DNA from: Taxawa tesnikishii (nom. ined.) | Lineage: Eukaryota > Ascomycota > Dothideomycetes > Dothideales | Length of the DNA: 64,000 nt | Reading direction: 5' to 3' | NCBI GenBank assembly: GCA_030247885.1 | Contig: JAPDRO010000030.1 | Span: forward strand, 124,001 to 188,000 | Shown: piece after piece, positions 52,760 through 64,000 of the stretch | Layout of the letters: every line of letters begins with the position of its first letter | How positions within the stretch are numbered: the stretch's first letter is position 1 | The notes under the pieces: generated by a model | What the model was told of the DNA's origin: nothing | Seen by the model: only the letters and a program-made list of their open reading frames with translations | Databases searched by the model: none | Made by a program: the position numbers and the translations under genes

Positions 52760-55279
52760 CGAAGTTCTCCTAAATAAGTAAGTACTTAGCTTAGGTATAC
52801 TAGAAATGTTTCTTAATTATAACTATTAAAAGCTAGCTAAAACCTTAAGCCTATAAGTATTTACTTAACTATAATTACTATAATAATCTAACTACTATAC
52901 TTCTAAATATATAACTAATATAGTAAATTATAAAATTAATATTAGTTAGTTATTAAAATACTATAAGCGTTAGACTAGAGCTTTAAAGTACTAATTAAAG
53001 TAAGAGCCTTATAGAATAGTTTTATATAACTATCTAAAATACTTTATAATAAAAATAAGATAGGTAATCTTATCTCTTATATTATACTAAAAAGAGAAAG
53101 TATACTATATAATTTATATTAAGAAAAGTATATTATATTTTATTATATAATTACTATATATTTACCTTACTTTATAATATAATAATACTACTTAGAGTAA
53201 TTATAGTAAACCTTTTATTATTAGCGTTAAAGGTCCTATATATAAGTATATTAATCTTTATACTTTAAGAATAAATACTAATTACTTCTTAGTAAAGCTT
53301 AGTACTAAATAATAATATTTATATTCCTATTAATAAGAAAGTCGTAAAGTTATATAAGAGCTAGATATTCTATTTAAAACTTATAAAAATATAAAAACTA
53401 TAGTTTATACTTAAAGTAGCCTTAAATAAAGTAGTTTAATTTTATCTTAACTTTACTTTAAATATTCTCTTTAATATAAGCTATATAGTATATATATTAA
53501 CCTAATTAAAAACGTCTTATCTAACGCTAAAATTACTCTAATCTTATATAAGAGTATAGATAATTAGCGCGAGTAGTTAGAGACTAAAACATACTATAGT
53601 TACCTTTAAAAGTATTATTTCTATAATATATTATAGCCCTTATAAGATAAGTCTAACTATTAGTATCTACTATAAAGGTCCTTAAAATAGTTAATAACTT
53701 AGCTATTTATTTTTTATAATTCTTTTTACTTTAAATTTCCTACTATAGTTACTATAATAAGTATATATAATAAGAGGGATTTAAGAGTTTCTTTTTCTTT
53801 ACTTTTAGATATTTATTAAGCTTTAAAACTTTAGAGACTAATAAGATACTTAATATTATAAGTATATACGTAGGTAAGTATATACTTATATATTAATAAA
53901 AGTAGTAAAAGTAATAAGTTTAATAGTAATATCTTTTTATTATTTATATACTAGTCTAATTAAGATATATTATAGTAACATTAATTAGTTATATTAGTAA
54001 ATAGTAGATATATATTACTTATAAGGAGTATTTTATATTATTATATTAAACTTATAGTACTAAATGTTCTTAATACTTTTCTATATTAGTTAAGGGTAAT
54101 ATTACTTTTATTAAATATTTAATAAATATAATATCTCTTCCCTATTATTAGTATTAAGATAAAATATATAGAACTTAAATAACTATAAATACTAGCTTAC
54201 TAAAGTTTAGTTTAGTAAGTATAAAGACTTATCTTATAAATAAAGGATATTATAAAGTATAACGTTAAGGTAATATAAGACTAACTAAGTCTTTTATAAC
54301 TTAATTATATTTAATAATAAATAAGTTAACTATTAGAGTATATCTTAAGATAATTTAAGTATAAAAGGTTATATCTTTATTCTTAGGCTAAAGTAGACCC
54401 TAGGATTCTTAGTTTAATAATTTTATAATCTTTAATATACTTTTAAATTAGTTTTGTCTTTAATAGTTACTTGTTTCTTACCTTTAATATACTCTATAAG
54501 TAAGTATCCTTTTCTATTATAAGAGAAAGATTAACAAGTATATAAAATATAAATAATTTGCTAATTAAGTAGCTTATAAGCTTTTTATTAGTTAGTAGAC
54601 TCCTAAAGGTAAATATTTTCGAAATATAATAATAAATAAACCCTTAACTTTAATTGCCCTAGTAGCGCTTAATTTAGTACTAATCTTCTAATAATACGGA
54701 TCTTATTACTACTATAAGATATTATAATTAGTTATAGTTATATCTTCCTAAGAGTAATATATATTTATTAATAATACGATATATTTTAATTCCTAATTTA
54801 AAATAAAATAAAAGGTATTATAGTAATTAGTTTAAGGTATCTATAATCTTTAATATTATATAAATAATAAGTCTCTAAGATTTTACTAAGAATAGAAGTC
54901 TTTTATACTTAAAATAATTATAGTAAATATAGCTATAGTAATATAAACATAGCTATAGTAATAACTTACTTTTATATATATACTAATACTAATTAATTAC
55001 TATATAAAGGAAAAAGTACTATTAAATATTATATTAAGAACCTTACTTAAGTATATCTTTCTTCCCTTAATTAACTTAAGTTCCCTTATTACCTTAAATA
55101 TAATTGTTTTACTTATTATTAATAGTATTATTATATCTTACTTAATTATTATAAGAAGTTCCTTATATAGAAAAGTTACAAATTGCAAACTATATAATAA
55201 TAAAACCTACTATAAAACTAAGTATTTCTTACCTTATAAGTAAGAAACTCTTATTAATATCTTTATTATTTTATTCTTA
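52760..55279. other. Very AT-rich old repeat debris
   Basis: About 2.5 kb where CpG is scarce in addition to CpA and TpG, so the composition is more extreme than in family A and B copies. No terminal repeats or certain domains are visible. A weak plus-strand coding-like pattern with many breaks can be followed at about 53,180-53,600 and 54,500-54,800, but I cannot assign it to a family. Confidence 0.45.
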
Positions 55280-58200
55280 ACGTATTTTATTACCGAGCGG
55301 TCTATTATTACTAAGCGGTCCGCCCTTACTAATATCGCGACTATTATAGACTATTACCTCCGTACTATAATACTATATAAAAATATACTCTAGTTTATAG
55401 TACTATTTAAAAGTATCGCTATTATTTAGATCTACTAATTTTATAGTATAAGTACGCGTATTATAGCTAGTCTTACTATAATATTTATAGTACCTCTACG
55501 TACGTATTTTCTTTATAGACTAGGTAGTACCCTCGTTACTATTATTATCCTTATTAGCTATTAAATTTTATACGTTACTTACTATAAGACTTTCTTCTAT
55601 TTAAATATACTTTCTTTTACGACTACGCTACTTTATTAATACTTTAATTAACTTCTAAAGACTTGCGATTTCCCTTATTTATAACTCTAATTTATAACCT
55701 ATAATAACTATACCTTTAATAAGTAAATCTATAGCCTATAAAAGAGGTAAGATAAGCGAATCTTTATATAGTTATATATGCTCGTAAACTAGCGTTATTT
55801 ACGCCTTTATTTCCTTTAGATTAGCTAGTATTTTAGACTCCTATAAGGTAACTTCTAATAGTACGAGTATCGGCGTATAAAGTACTACGTTAAGCTTTAA
55901 TAATACTTACTCTAAGTTATAGGGAACTAATTTAACGCCTTTAAAGCTTACCTAGATATTATCCTTTATAATCGCCTTATTAAAATTAATACGAAAGGCT
56001 AGTAAGAAGGCCTCTTTCTTAACTTATATAGTAGAGTACTATAACTAGTTATTAATCTCCGCGTTATATACTTACTTTAAGGGGCAAAATAGCCTACGTT
56101 AAGTAGCTATAATAAGTATAATAAGTATAAGAGTATATAAAGAATAATAATCTTTTATTCTTTATAGTAGTTATAAAAGTCGTAACTATTATAACTCTCG
56201 TAGCTATTTATAATTAGTAGGTAGTATATACTTACTTAACGCGCCTTTATATATACGTTAAAGTACTTTAACTACTTTAAAATAAGCTTATTTATCGTCT
56301 AGCTATTAGCGCTAGTTTTAAGTACTTAGTCGCGAGGTAAGTCTACGTACTAGCTTAATATAAGGACCTTATTACTAAAGATAATAAAGAGTAAGATAGT
56401 CTACTTAGTAGTATAAATACCTTAGATAATTATAACTTACTCTTAGTTACTTAGCTATACCTTTTTAGAATTACTTCGTTTCTTAGAGTCTATAAAGACT
56501 ATTTAAGCGTTAATTATACTTATTATAAAGCCTATCTTATTAAAGTTATATATATCTTTATCTAGAATATTATACTTTTCCTTTGTCTTCTTAACTAGTT
56601 TAAACTAGAGCATTATAACGCGTACGTCTTTATTTAAGGCTTACTAATAATTATATAAATAACTACGTTAAAGCTTAACTTCCTTAGTACGCATTTTAAA
56701 CCTATTTACCTAGTACTTACTAATAGGCCCTTTACTACGCGTAGCTAGTAGATTATTAGCTATTTCTTTTATTATAGTCCTTATAGTACTTATTCCTCGT
56801 AAGTTTAACTCGAGTATATATACTATTATTACTTTTTCCTTTATCTTTTATAGCTTATTTAAGTTAGGCTTATAGTTATATTATACGAGCTTTTTATCGC
56901 GTCGTTATTTTAGGGTTATTTAAGGGATATTAAATACCTTAAATATATATCTTTAACTATTAGGAAAAGTTACTTAAGTAGCCTTAATAATAAAGTATAA
57001 TAACGTATTTTATAAGTAAGTTAACTACTTAAGTAAGTCGGCTACCTTACGAAACTAGAATACTTACGTAGTAATATTACGTAATACTATAATACTTTAT
57101 AGTAGTTTATAGAATAGTATATAATTATTTAGAAACGTCGCTATCTTCTATATCTTCTATTTCTACTTTATAAGTATAGGAGTTATACTTAGTCTTACTA
57201 TAATAGTCGTAACGTCGCTTTATACGTACTTTCTTCGTAGCCTTCTTACTATTATTACTACTACTACTCTCCTTAGTAGTAACTAGATTAGCTACCTTAC
57301 TTACTATTAGAGTTTCCTCTATTTATATATATATTACCTTTTATAGTTCTTACGCTTTATAGCTACCTTAATTACGTCTTATAGATACGCTATTTCTTCG
57401 CGTATTAATACTATCTTATACGCTATCTATTAAGTACCCTTAGTTAGCTACTTAACTTACTTATTTAAAGAGCTTACTAAAGACCCCTAATATTTTTATA
57501 TACGATTTCGAATTAGTATTAATTACGCCTTTATTTCGCTAGTATTACGTAGTATTTTCGCCTCCTATTTAACTATACTTAGTATAGGCGGCGTTAGTAT
57601 ACGTAGCCTTATATTTAACTTTAATAATATAGCCTCTAAGTTATATAAGACTAGCCTAGCGCCTCGAAACTTTACGTAGATATTCTCCTATATAAACGCC
57701 TTCTTAAAGGCTACTTTAAAGGTAGTTAGGAAGGTTTCTTTTATAATATAGTAAACGTAACTATATACTAAGGTTAAGATCTCGTCGCTATATAGGCGCT
57801 TTAGTAATAAGTAGTAAACGACGTTAAGTAACTATAATAAGTACAAGGAATATAAAAGTATATAGAAAGTTATAATATTATTTTCCTTATAGTAATCCTA
57901 AAATTCGACTAAGTAGTAACTCTCGTAGCTATTAATAATAAGTAGCCTATATACTCTAATAATATAAGCCTTCGTATATATATCGAAGTACTTAAGCTAC
58001 ATAAGCGCGAGCTTATTATTAGTCTAGCTAGTAGAGGAGACCTTAATAATTTAGTTACGAAGTAAATCGTTAAACTAAGTTAAGATAAGGACCTTACTTA
58101 CGAAGATAATAAAGAGTAAGATAACGCGCCCTATAACTCTAACGCCTTATACTAAGGTAACTTACTCGCAATTACTAAGCTATAGTTTCTTTTATTTACT

Positions 58201-58978
58201 AGGTTTCTCTAAGCCTATAATAACTAGCTAAGACGATATCTTACTTATTAGAAAGTTAGATTTATTAAAATTATAAGTATCCTTATTTAAGATATTATAC
58301 TTCGCCTTTATTAACTAGATAAGCGTAAACTAGAGCTAAATAACTACTAGATTCTCGTAGGTAGCTTACTAGTAATCGTATAAACGGCTTTATTATATTC
58401 GTAACTTAGGCGTACGCTTAATAAAGTTATTAACTTAGTTCTTACTAATAGGCTTCCTATTACGCTCTCTTAGTAGTTTATCTACTATATTTTATACGTT
58501 TTTCTTCGAGGGTAATATACTACGTAGACTCTCGTCTAATATACGCTATATTATTACCTTTTCTTCTAGTTTTATAAGGCGCTTTAATTTCGGCTTATAG
58601 TCGCGTCGAGAGCGCTATCTAGCGCGTTAGTCTTATAGCGTTAATTAGGGTATAATATATACTACTATAGCGCGTCTCTTACTTTAAATTTACTTAGATA
58701 TAATATTAAAGATAGTAAGGTATATATCTCCTTTAGTATAAGTATATTATACGTTACGTTATTAAGGCATTACGTAATGTTACTACGTAGGTATTTTAGT
58801 TTTATAAGGTAACTAACTTACTTAAGTAGCTAACTTACTTATAAAATATATTATACTTTTATTATAAGTTAATTACGCGTTACGTTATAAAGGCATTATT
58901 ATAATAGTTTATAATAGTCGCAATATTAGTAAGAGCAAACTACTTAGTAATAATAAACTACTTAGTAATAAAATACGT
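55280..58978 (-). mobile_element. Fot1/pogo-like transposon, family A, copy 3, split by family B
   Basis: Inverted termini at 55,280 (ACGTATTTTATTACCGAGCG...) and 58,978 are flanked by TA. Subtracting the family B copy at 57,003-58,851 and its duplicated TA leaves 1,848 bp, the same as copies 1 and 2. This is the least mutated of the three copies at its left end. The transposase reads on the minus strand: the C-terminal part lies near 55,440-56,150 and the catalytic and HTH parts at 56,200-56,990. The short remainder at 58,852-58,978 is the 5' terminus. Inactivated by RIP. Confidence 0.85.
57003..58851 (-). mobile_element. Fot1/pogo-like transposon, family B, complete copy nested in A
   Basis: 1,849 bp with inverted termini starting ACGTATTTTATAAGTAAG, flanked by TA on both sides, inserted in family A copy 3. 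It is inverted relative to the copy at 45,252. The transposase reads on the minus strand, with the N-terminal HTH region near 58,420-58,620 and the basic C-terminal region near 57,130-57,400. CpG sites are well preserved, while CpA and TpG are depleted. Numerous RIP stops make it inactive. Confidence 0.85.
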
Positions 58979-59269
58979 TATATATTATATTTATTATTAC
59001 TTTATTAATATTCTTACTCTTTATATTTTAGAACTATAGTAATAAAGGCTATAGCTTATTTTTACTCTAATTAGTTCGTATATATTAATTTATATAAGTT
59101 AGTTTATATAAGTTTATATAATATATATAATTTATATATATAAAGAATAGTATTAATAAAGTAAGATATATTCTTTAAAGTTATTTCTAGCCTCTTAATA
59201 ACGCGCCTTATTATTAGGAATCGTAGGTAATTAGAGATAAGATTAAGATAAACTTAATAGGCTAAATAT
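58979..59269. other. Unassigned AT-rich sequence
   Basis: About 290 bp between family A copy 3 and the Tc1-like element, with repeated TTTATATAAGTT motifs at 59,090-59,140. It may include the left end of the Tc1-like element; no gene is visible. Confidence 0.4.
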
Positions 59270-60690
59270 ATAAGAAAAGATATTAAAAAAAGAAAGTAAT
59301 AAGTAAAGGAACTCTATATATTACTACGTAAATAATATAATATATAACTCGACTAGTTAACTAATACTTATAAGATACTAAGGTAAATAGTTTGTTTAAG
59401 AAGTAGAGATCTTATTAGGACTACTAGAACGTAGTATAATTTGTTAGGAAGCTTAGAGAAACTCGAAAGCGTAGTACTTAAATCTTAGTAGAGTAGCTAA
59501 CTTATAATACCTTAGTAAAAGTCTACGTATAAATTCGCGCGACGCGTTAGCTAGAATAATACTTTATTAATTTAACTACTACTATAGCGCTATAAACTCG
59601 TACTCTTACTATAATACTACGTAATAGACGTCGTAATATTAAGATCTTACTAGCTATAAGAAATTAGATCGTTAAAATAGCTATTACTAGTATACTATAG
59701 CGTTAAATACGCGAGATCTTTAACCTTATAAGTAGTACTATTAGTACTACTATTAAAAGGTCCTCTTAGCGACTATATAGTATCTCTAAACTTCGTATAG
59801 GCTATCTATAAGCTTATATAGAGCGTATAAAGCGTATAATTATACGTTATGCGCGTAAATATTTATTTTATAACTATAGCTAGCTTTTAAAGGATCTCTA
59901 GCTAGATTATAGCTATATTATAATCTACTAAGTTTTAAAGGACTAAGGTATTAAGAATTAAATTACTAAGAAGAGACCTTTATTATTAAAAGCCTTAATT
60001 AAAAGGAGAAGAAAATAGTATAAATTACATAAAGACTAGAGTATTAAAGACTAGCTAAAAGTTATCTTTTTAAATAAGTACTTTATAGAGCGTAAATTTA
60101 ATAAACTAGCTACTTATATATAGCGTACTACTAGCTAAGTATATTAGAAAGATAAGGTTTAACTATTTAATAAGAGTAAGAATATACGTATAATAATATT
60201 GGCTAATATATATAGTAACTATAAGACTAAATTAATTATTATGCGTAAGGATATAAAGTTAAAGAAGTAAGAGTACTTAGTAAACTTATATATTAATACT
60301 CTTACTATAGGCTTACTTCTTATATATTATAAGGACTTACTATTTTAGTAAGATAATACTAGTATATATATAGCTAGAAAGATAGTAGCTTTTTTAGAAA
60401 GGAAGGTATTAAACTAGTAAAAGACTAGCCTATATACTTACTAGATTTAAACTCTATTAAGTATATATAAGTTATACTTAAAAAGTAGCTCTTTTAGCTA
60501 TATCCTAATATAAATCTATAAAGTAATAGTAATAACTTTATACATAAAAGGATAGAAGATACCCTTATATATACTTAGGATTATATTAGTAATAATGTAG
60601 TATATAACTATATTATAAGTATAGTAGATAGGATCTAGGCTTACCTTTAGAATAATAGCTAGTACACTAGATACTAAAGAAAATCACTAT
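59270..60690 (+). mobile_element. Tc1-like DNA transposon remnant
   Basis: Plus-strand translation recalls a Tc1/mariner transposase. An HTH region of the Tc3/paired type lies at about 59,600-59,800. The first catalytic block is near 60,060-60,120 (V-I-F-x-(N/D)-x-x-F-I-E-R-K-F-N), followed by a W/R-R-T-T-S block. The second block, F-Q-Q-D-N-x-S-I-x-x-A-R-K, is at about 60,340-60,385, and a degraded final catalytic block is near 60,430-60,490. The reading frame is broken by RIP-type stops. The element, or its flank, ends where base composition becomes normal at about 60,690, bordering gene island 2. I could not define its inverted repeats. Confidence 0.7.
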
Positions 60691-62029
60691 TCCTAAGTTG
60701 CCATGCAAACCTCCAAGATCTGAACTATTCCATACTCAGTTTGCTAGTTAATTGCTAGTGTTATAGGTACAGGGCATAGGGTGGTGCATCAGAGGGTAGG
60801 CTTCTGGATTCGGAGGATTCGGGAATTACGCAGACTTTTGCCGAGGTATCATATGTGCCGAGTTTGAGCGGGCCGAGCCGTTGCTAATTTGCCAAGCTCT
60901 CGGGCTGGAGTAGGCGAGGGCTCACGTCTTCTTGGCACGGGGCAGCTGTTGTACTATAACGTGGGGAAACTGAGGGGTCCGGGAAACGAGAGACGGGAAA
61001 GTTCGATGTTAAGTTGTTCCGTCCTGGATCCCATAAAATGACTAGAGCGACGGCAGGTTGATGGTGGTTGTACAACTCTCCGCTCCTACCTGCCTCCATA
61101 TGCAGATCGGTTCCCAAATTCCGCTTCTTAGCAGTAGTAGCGTGTGTTGCTTCGATCAGTCGAACCGTGTCGCAACAGGTTTTGGGTTCCCGTTTGTGAT
61201 CTCTGGAGCGCCGGTCTGAAGTAGCGCATGATAGAGGTGCCGACAGGGGAGACACCATAGCTGCTGTGTGTTGCATAATGCTGCTGCCGTCTTAGGCTTG
61301 CTCAATCTCCCGAAGCTACAGGCAACAACAAAATCAAGTCTCGTGGTGTGCCAAAGTAGCTCGACTTCGCGTGCCCGCGAATCTCGGGTTGCTTGAGTTG
61401 AGCCCGTTTCGCTGCAGGCTAGACGATGGCACAGGTACCCTCCAGGTGTTTGAACTCTTGCAACCTGAACTCGATATGGATATCTTCAACCCCGCTTTCA
61501 TCTGGGTTTCTATTCCCCTTCGCGTCGGTGGCGTGTTTGTGTTGAAAGTTGATAGAAAGTTTGCCGTGTCTGTCGCATCCTTGGAAGTATCGAATCAATG
61601 CGTCGATTCGTGTTCGCAAAGGGTAAGAACAAATCCACTGAGGAGCGACGGGGCACAATCGATGCGAACGTGTCGCCACGATCAGACTCGGGTGTGTGTC
61701 CGACCAGTCCCCTGTTTCGCGATGACTTTTAGGCAATAACTTGGAGGATGTACAGTTGGCTGATGGAGTACCCTACTAATGAAAGAACGACTGTATGGTA
61801 GGGCCTGAGCATGACAAGTCCTCCTGAGAGAGCAGTATGGGCTTCTGCAAGACTACTCCATCAAGGGTAGCAGAACTTGGTGTATCCGTGTATCTTCACT
61901 TAGTTCTCTCGGCACTGGCCATGCTGAACTTCGAAGTGCAGCCATGATAGCCCTTTCCGTATGCCAGCTTCAAACTCTAGCATAAGTCCGGATTCTCCCC
62001 TTGACCGAGACGTGCTTGAAGCCAAACAT
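60691..62029. other. GC-balanced intergenic stretch without a supported gene
   Basis: About 1.3 kb of normal composition downstream of the permease stop. Open frames of 105-130 codons occur (minus 60,884-61,276 and 61,419-61,736; plus 61,371-61,739, which lacks an ATG), but their translations are low in any recognisable motif and overlap each other on opposite strands. It probably holds the 3' UTR of the permease and non-coding DNA or decayed coding sequence. Confidence 0.5.
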
Positions 62030-64000
62030 TCAGTCCAACTTCCTCACGTACTCAACCGGACCAGCATATCCCTTCCTGCCCCAGACGATGAAGTAGAAAG
62101 CACTAAACATCGTGACGGCACCAAAGACCAAAACCGACCAGTTCATCAGCGACAACGTCAGCATCGGCGCTGGCACGCCCGGGAAAAACGCGATGGCGAA
62201 GACCAGACATAGCCAGCCAAGAGCAGTGAGATTCACGAACAAGCCGAACCACCGGCCCATATCGAAGCGCGACGGCAGGAGCGGCTTGTTCGCCATTCTG
62301 CGCCATACGATGCAGCTGATACACAGGATATACGAGAAGGTCAGCGTACCCGTGCCGAGCGAGGTGACGACGTTGAAGGCGACGGTGCTGCCAATGTTGA
62401 TGAGGGAGATGAGGGCTGCGAAGACGAAGATGATAACAATGGCGTTGACGGGGACGTCCATGCCGGGGCGGACCTGCGAAGGTCGTTAGTCAGGCTGGCG
62501 TAGAGCGGGTAGACATGAGTGGGCTTACGTGAGAGACCCATTCGGAGAAGGGCAAGGCTCCATCACGGGCGAAGGCAAAGAGTTGGCGAGAGGAGCCGGC
62601 CATAACGGTGACGCAGGCGAAGATTCCAAGGATGATGACGACCGCGGTCATGGCGTTAGTTGCTGCGTACGATTTCGTCGAGTTAAAGAAAATTTGGATG
62701 AAGGGGTAGCCGGTTGGGGTCGTCAAGACTGAGATGGACGATCAGAAGTACGTCCCAAGTCACGAGGAAGACGAAAACGCATACCGGTATCGAGGTCTCC
62801 AATGCAGTAGCAGATGGTGATGCACATGATGAACATCATGCCCCCGTTGATGAAAGTCGCCCATACCATGGTCCTTGGGAGCGTGTAGGATGCATCTTGT
62901 AATTCCTCCGCCATGTGCGCTACCTAAGAGTCAGCATGACACGATCATGGTTGTCAGCCAAGATGTCTTACCGGAAGCATCAGCTCCGAGCAGAGGAGCA
63001 ACGCTTGCGACAATACCGACCAGACAAGACAACCCTTGGTTTTCCCACCCTGGGTCGTAAAAAGTTGTCCATACCTCCTTCGTAGAAGTTCTTTCCGAGA
63101 GAATCCAGAGTGGAATGAGAATGCAGAAGAAGCCGAAGATGTGGATCACAAGGACAATGCCTTCGACAAGGTGGAGTCTCTGCGCGAGAAAAGTGTTGAA
63201 GATGCAGGAAAAAATTAGTACAGCGATCATGAGGAGCGTCCCATGCCACCGTTCGAATTGATACCAAGGGTAGTTAAGAACGAGTAAGCCTTGGATCTGA
63301 GTTCCGGCAACGTAGGCAGAGAAGGCAACGCCTGCTTGCCAACCAAGAACTCCGAGCCATCCTATGCTGCTGTCAGCGCGATGGAGGGCTGCTCTCGAGT
63401 AGTCATCTGTAAGACTTACCAACGACATAACTCAGAACTTTCTGATACTTGCGAGGTGCGAACTCGCTCACCCAGTGATACTGCCCTGCAACAAAATTAT
63501 CAGAGGCGTGATCGAAGAACCCAGACTACAACCCGCTTTCGGCGCTTACCTCCAGAGGTTGGAGCCATGCTTCCCAACTCGCCTAAAGAGGCATACACTG
63601 CGATGAAACCGAGCCAGGTAGCCAAATTGGTATAGAGGAGTCCAGCGCTTCCACCATTTTGAAGTCCAAGAGCAGCAGTACTGGATCACGATATTAGACA
63701 TTGGATAGTATGAGAAATTTAGTTCACGACGTGCCTGAGTATCACCTCCCACGAGGCCATAAGGATGACGCTAAATCCAAACATGGTGACGGCTTTGAAG
63801 TTGCGCTAAAAGGTCAGTAAAAGCTCTCTGAGTCGTGTAACGACTATTCCTCCCCTTACCCTCATCTCCTGCGACTTGCCCATTCGAGCCATGTCACGCC
63901 TGTCTGCGGCATTGGTCTTTTTCGCAAGATGGTAGTCGTCCAGGTCGATGTCATCACCATCGCTAAGTCGGAAATCCTGGAACTCTGCTGTCTTTAACAT
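62030..64000 (-). CDS. Amino-acid/GABA permease (APC superfamily), eight exons
   Basis: A fungal amino-acid permease of the GABA/choline (UGA4/BAT1-like) branch of the APC superfamily, an integral membrane symporter, 525 residues with the usual length and about 12 membrane segments. Inferred exons: 64,000-63,860, 63,805-63,735, 63,680-63,550, 63,485-63,420, 63,361-62,972, 62,919-62,785, 62,728-62,529 and 62,473-62,030; the total is divisible by three and all phases fit. Residues 1-50 form an acidic cytosolic N-terminus. The first membrane segment (F-K-A-V-T-M-F-G-F-S) starts near residue 50, then L-G-L-Q-N-G-G, E-L-G-S-M-A-P-T-S-G-G-Q-Y-H-W-V at about 105-120, the G-A-D-A-S-A-H-M-A-E-E signature near 262-272, and S-R-Q-L-F-A-F-A-R-D-G-A-L-P-F-S near 355. 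Intron 2 (63,734-63,681) begins with GC rather than GT; only this donor joins both conserved frames. The ATG is the last codon of the window, so promoter and any upstream start lie outside. No lesions are seen. Confidence 0.9.
63681..63734 (-). other. GC-AG intron in the permease gene
   Basis: 54 nt, donor AG|GCACGT and acceptor ATCCAG. A GT donor 11 nt upstream (after the Trp-Glu codons) would put the downstream exon out of frame. The GC donor joins V-I-L to S-T-A-A-L-G-L in the conserved frame. Confidence 0.75.

Noticed and set aside
60884-61276. 130-codon minus-strand frame as a gene
   Set aside because: It has an ATG, but the translation is low in hydrophobic-core pattern and matches no family I know; overlapping frames are equally open.
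61371-61739. Plus-strand frame of 122 codons
   Set aside because: Begins with GTG, not ATG, and an opposing frame of the same size covers it; no family similarity.

Overview
The window looks like a filamentous ascomycete (Pezizomycotina) chromosome with a bipartite, isochore-like structure. About 85% of it (1-47,950 and roughly 52,760-60,690) is AT-rich repeat DNA. In these parts CpA and TpG are almost absent, TpA is hugely over-represented and, in most blocks, CpG survives. That is the signature of repeat-induced point mutation (RIP). The remainder is two GC-balanced islands (47,951-52,750 and 60,690-64,000) with normal codon use and short fungal introns (44-98 nt). A large AT isochore with gene islands recalls Dothideomycetes such as Leptosphaeria, but nothing in the sequence fixes the species.

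Repeat layout. Two Fot1/pogo-type (Tc1/mariner superfamily) DNA transposon families, called A and B here, both about 1,847 bp and flanked by TA, form a nested mosaic. A occurs at 2,530-4,376, at 5,111-18,135 (split by an 11.2-kb Ty3/Gypsy-type LTR element at 6,024-17,197) and at 55,280-58,978 (split by a full B copy at 57,003-58,851). B also occurs at 45,252-47,098 and as truncated copies at 36,600-37,494 and 41,755-43,350. Further pogo-like fragments lie at 18,205-19,203, 19,205-20,080, 38,070-38,683 and 43,353-45,249, and a Tc1-like element at about 59,270-60,690. A second LTR family member, a 2.26-kb non-autonomous element (33,801-36,055), carries the same primer-binding-site region and a similar polypurine tract as the 11.2-kb element. 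About 14 kb (20,081-33,800 and 36,056-36,599) is RIP-mutated repeat DNA that I cannot assign.

Gene islands. Island 1 holds a divergent pair: an intact, four-exon medium-chain dehydrogenase/reductase (enoyl/quinone reductase type, minus strand) and an EthD-domain gene (plus strand) with one apparent frameshift. The type of pair is common in fungal secondary-metabolite clusters. Downstream is a 5'-truncated SRPK-like protein kinase, also with one apparent frameshift. Both frameshifts look like the loss of one base in a homopolymer. Island 2 holds a complete eight-exon amino-acid/GABA permease (525 codons), one of whose introns is GC-AG. The remaining island sequence contains no gene I can support.

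All retroelement copies are fossils: heavily RIP-mutated and interrupted throughout.
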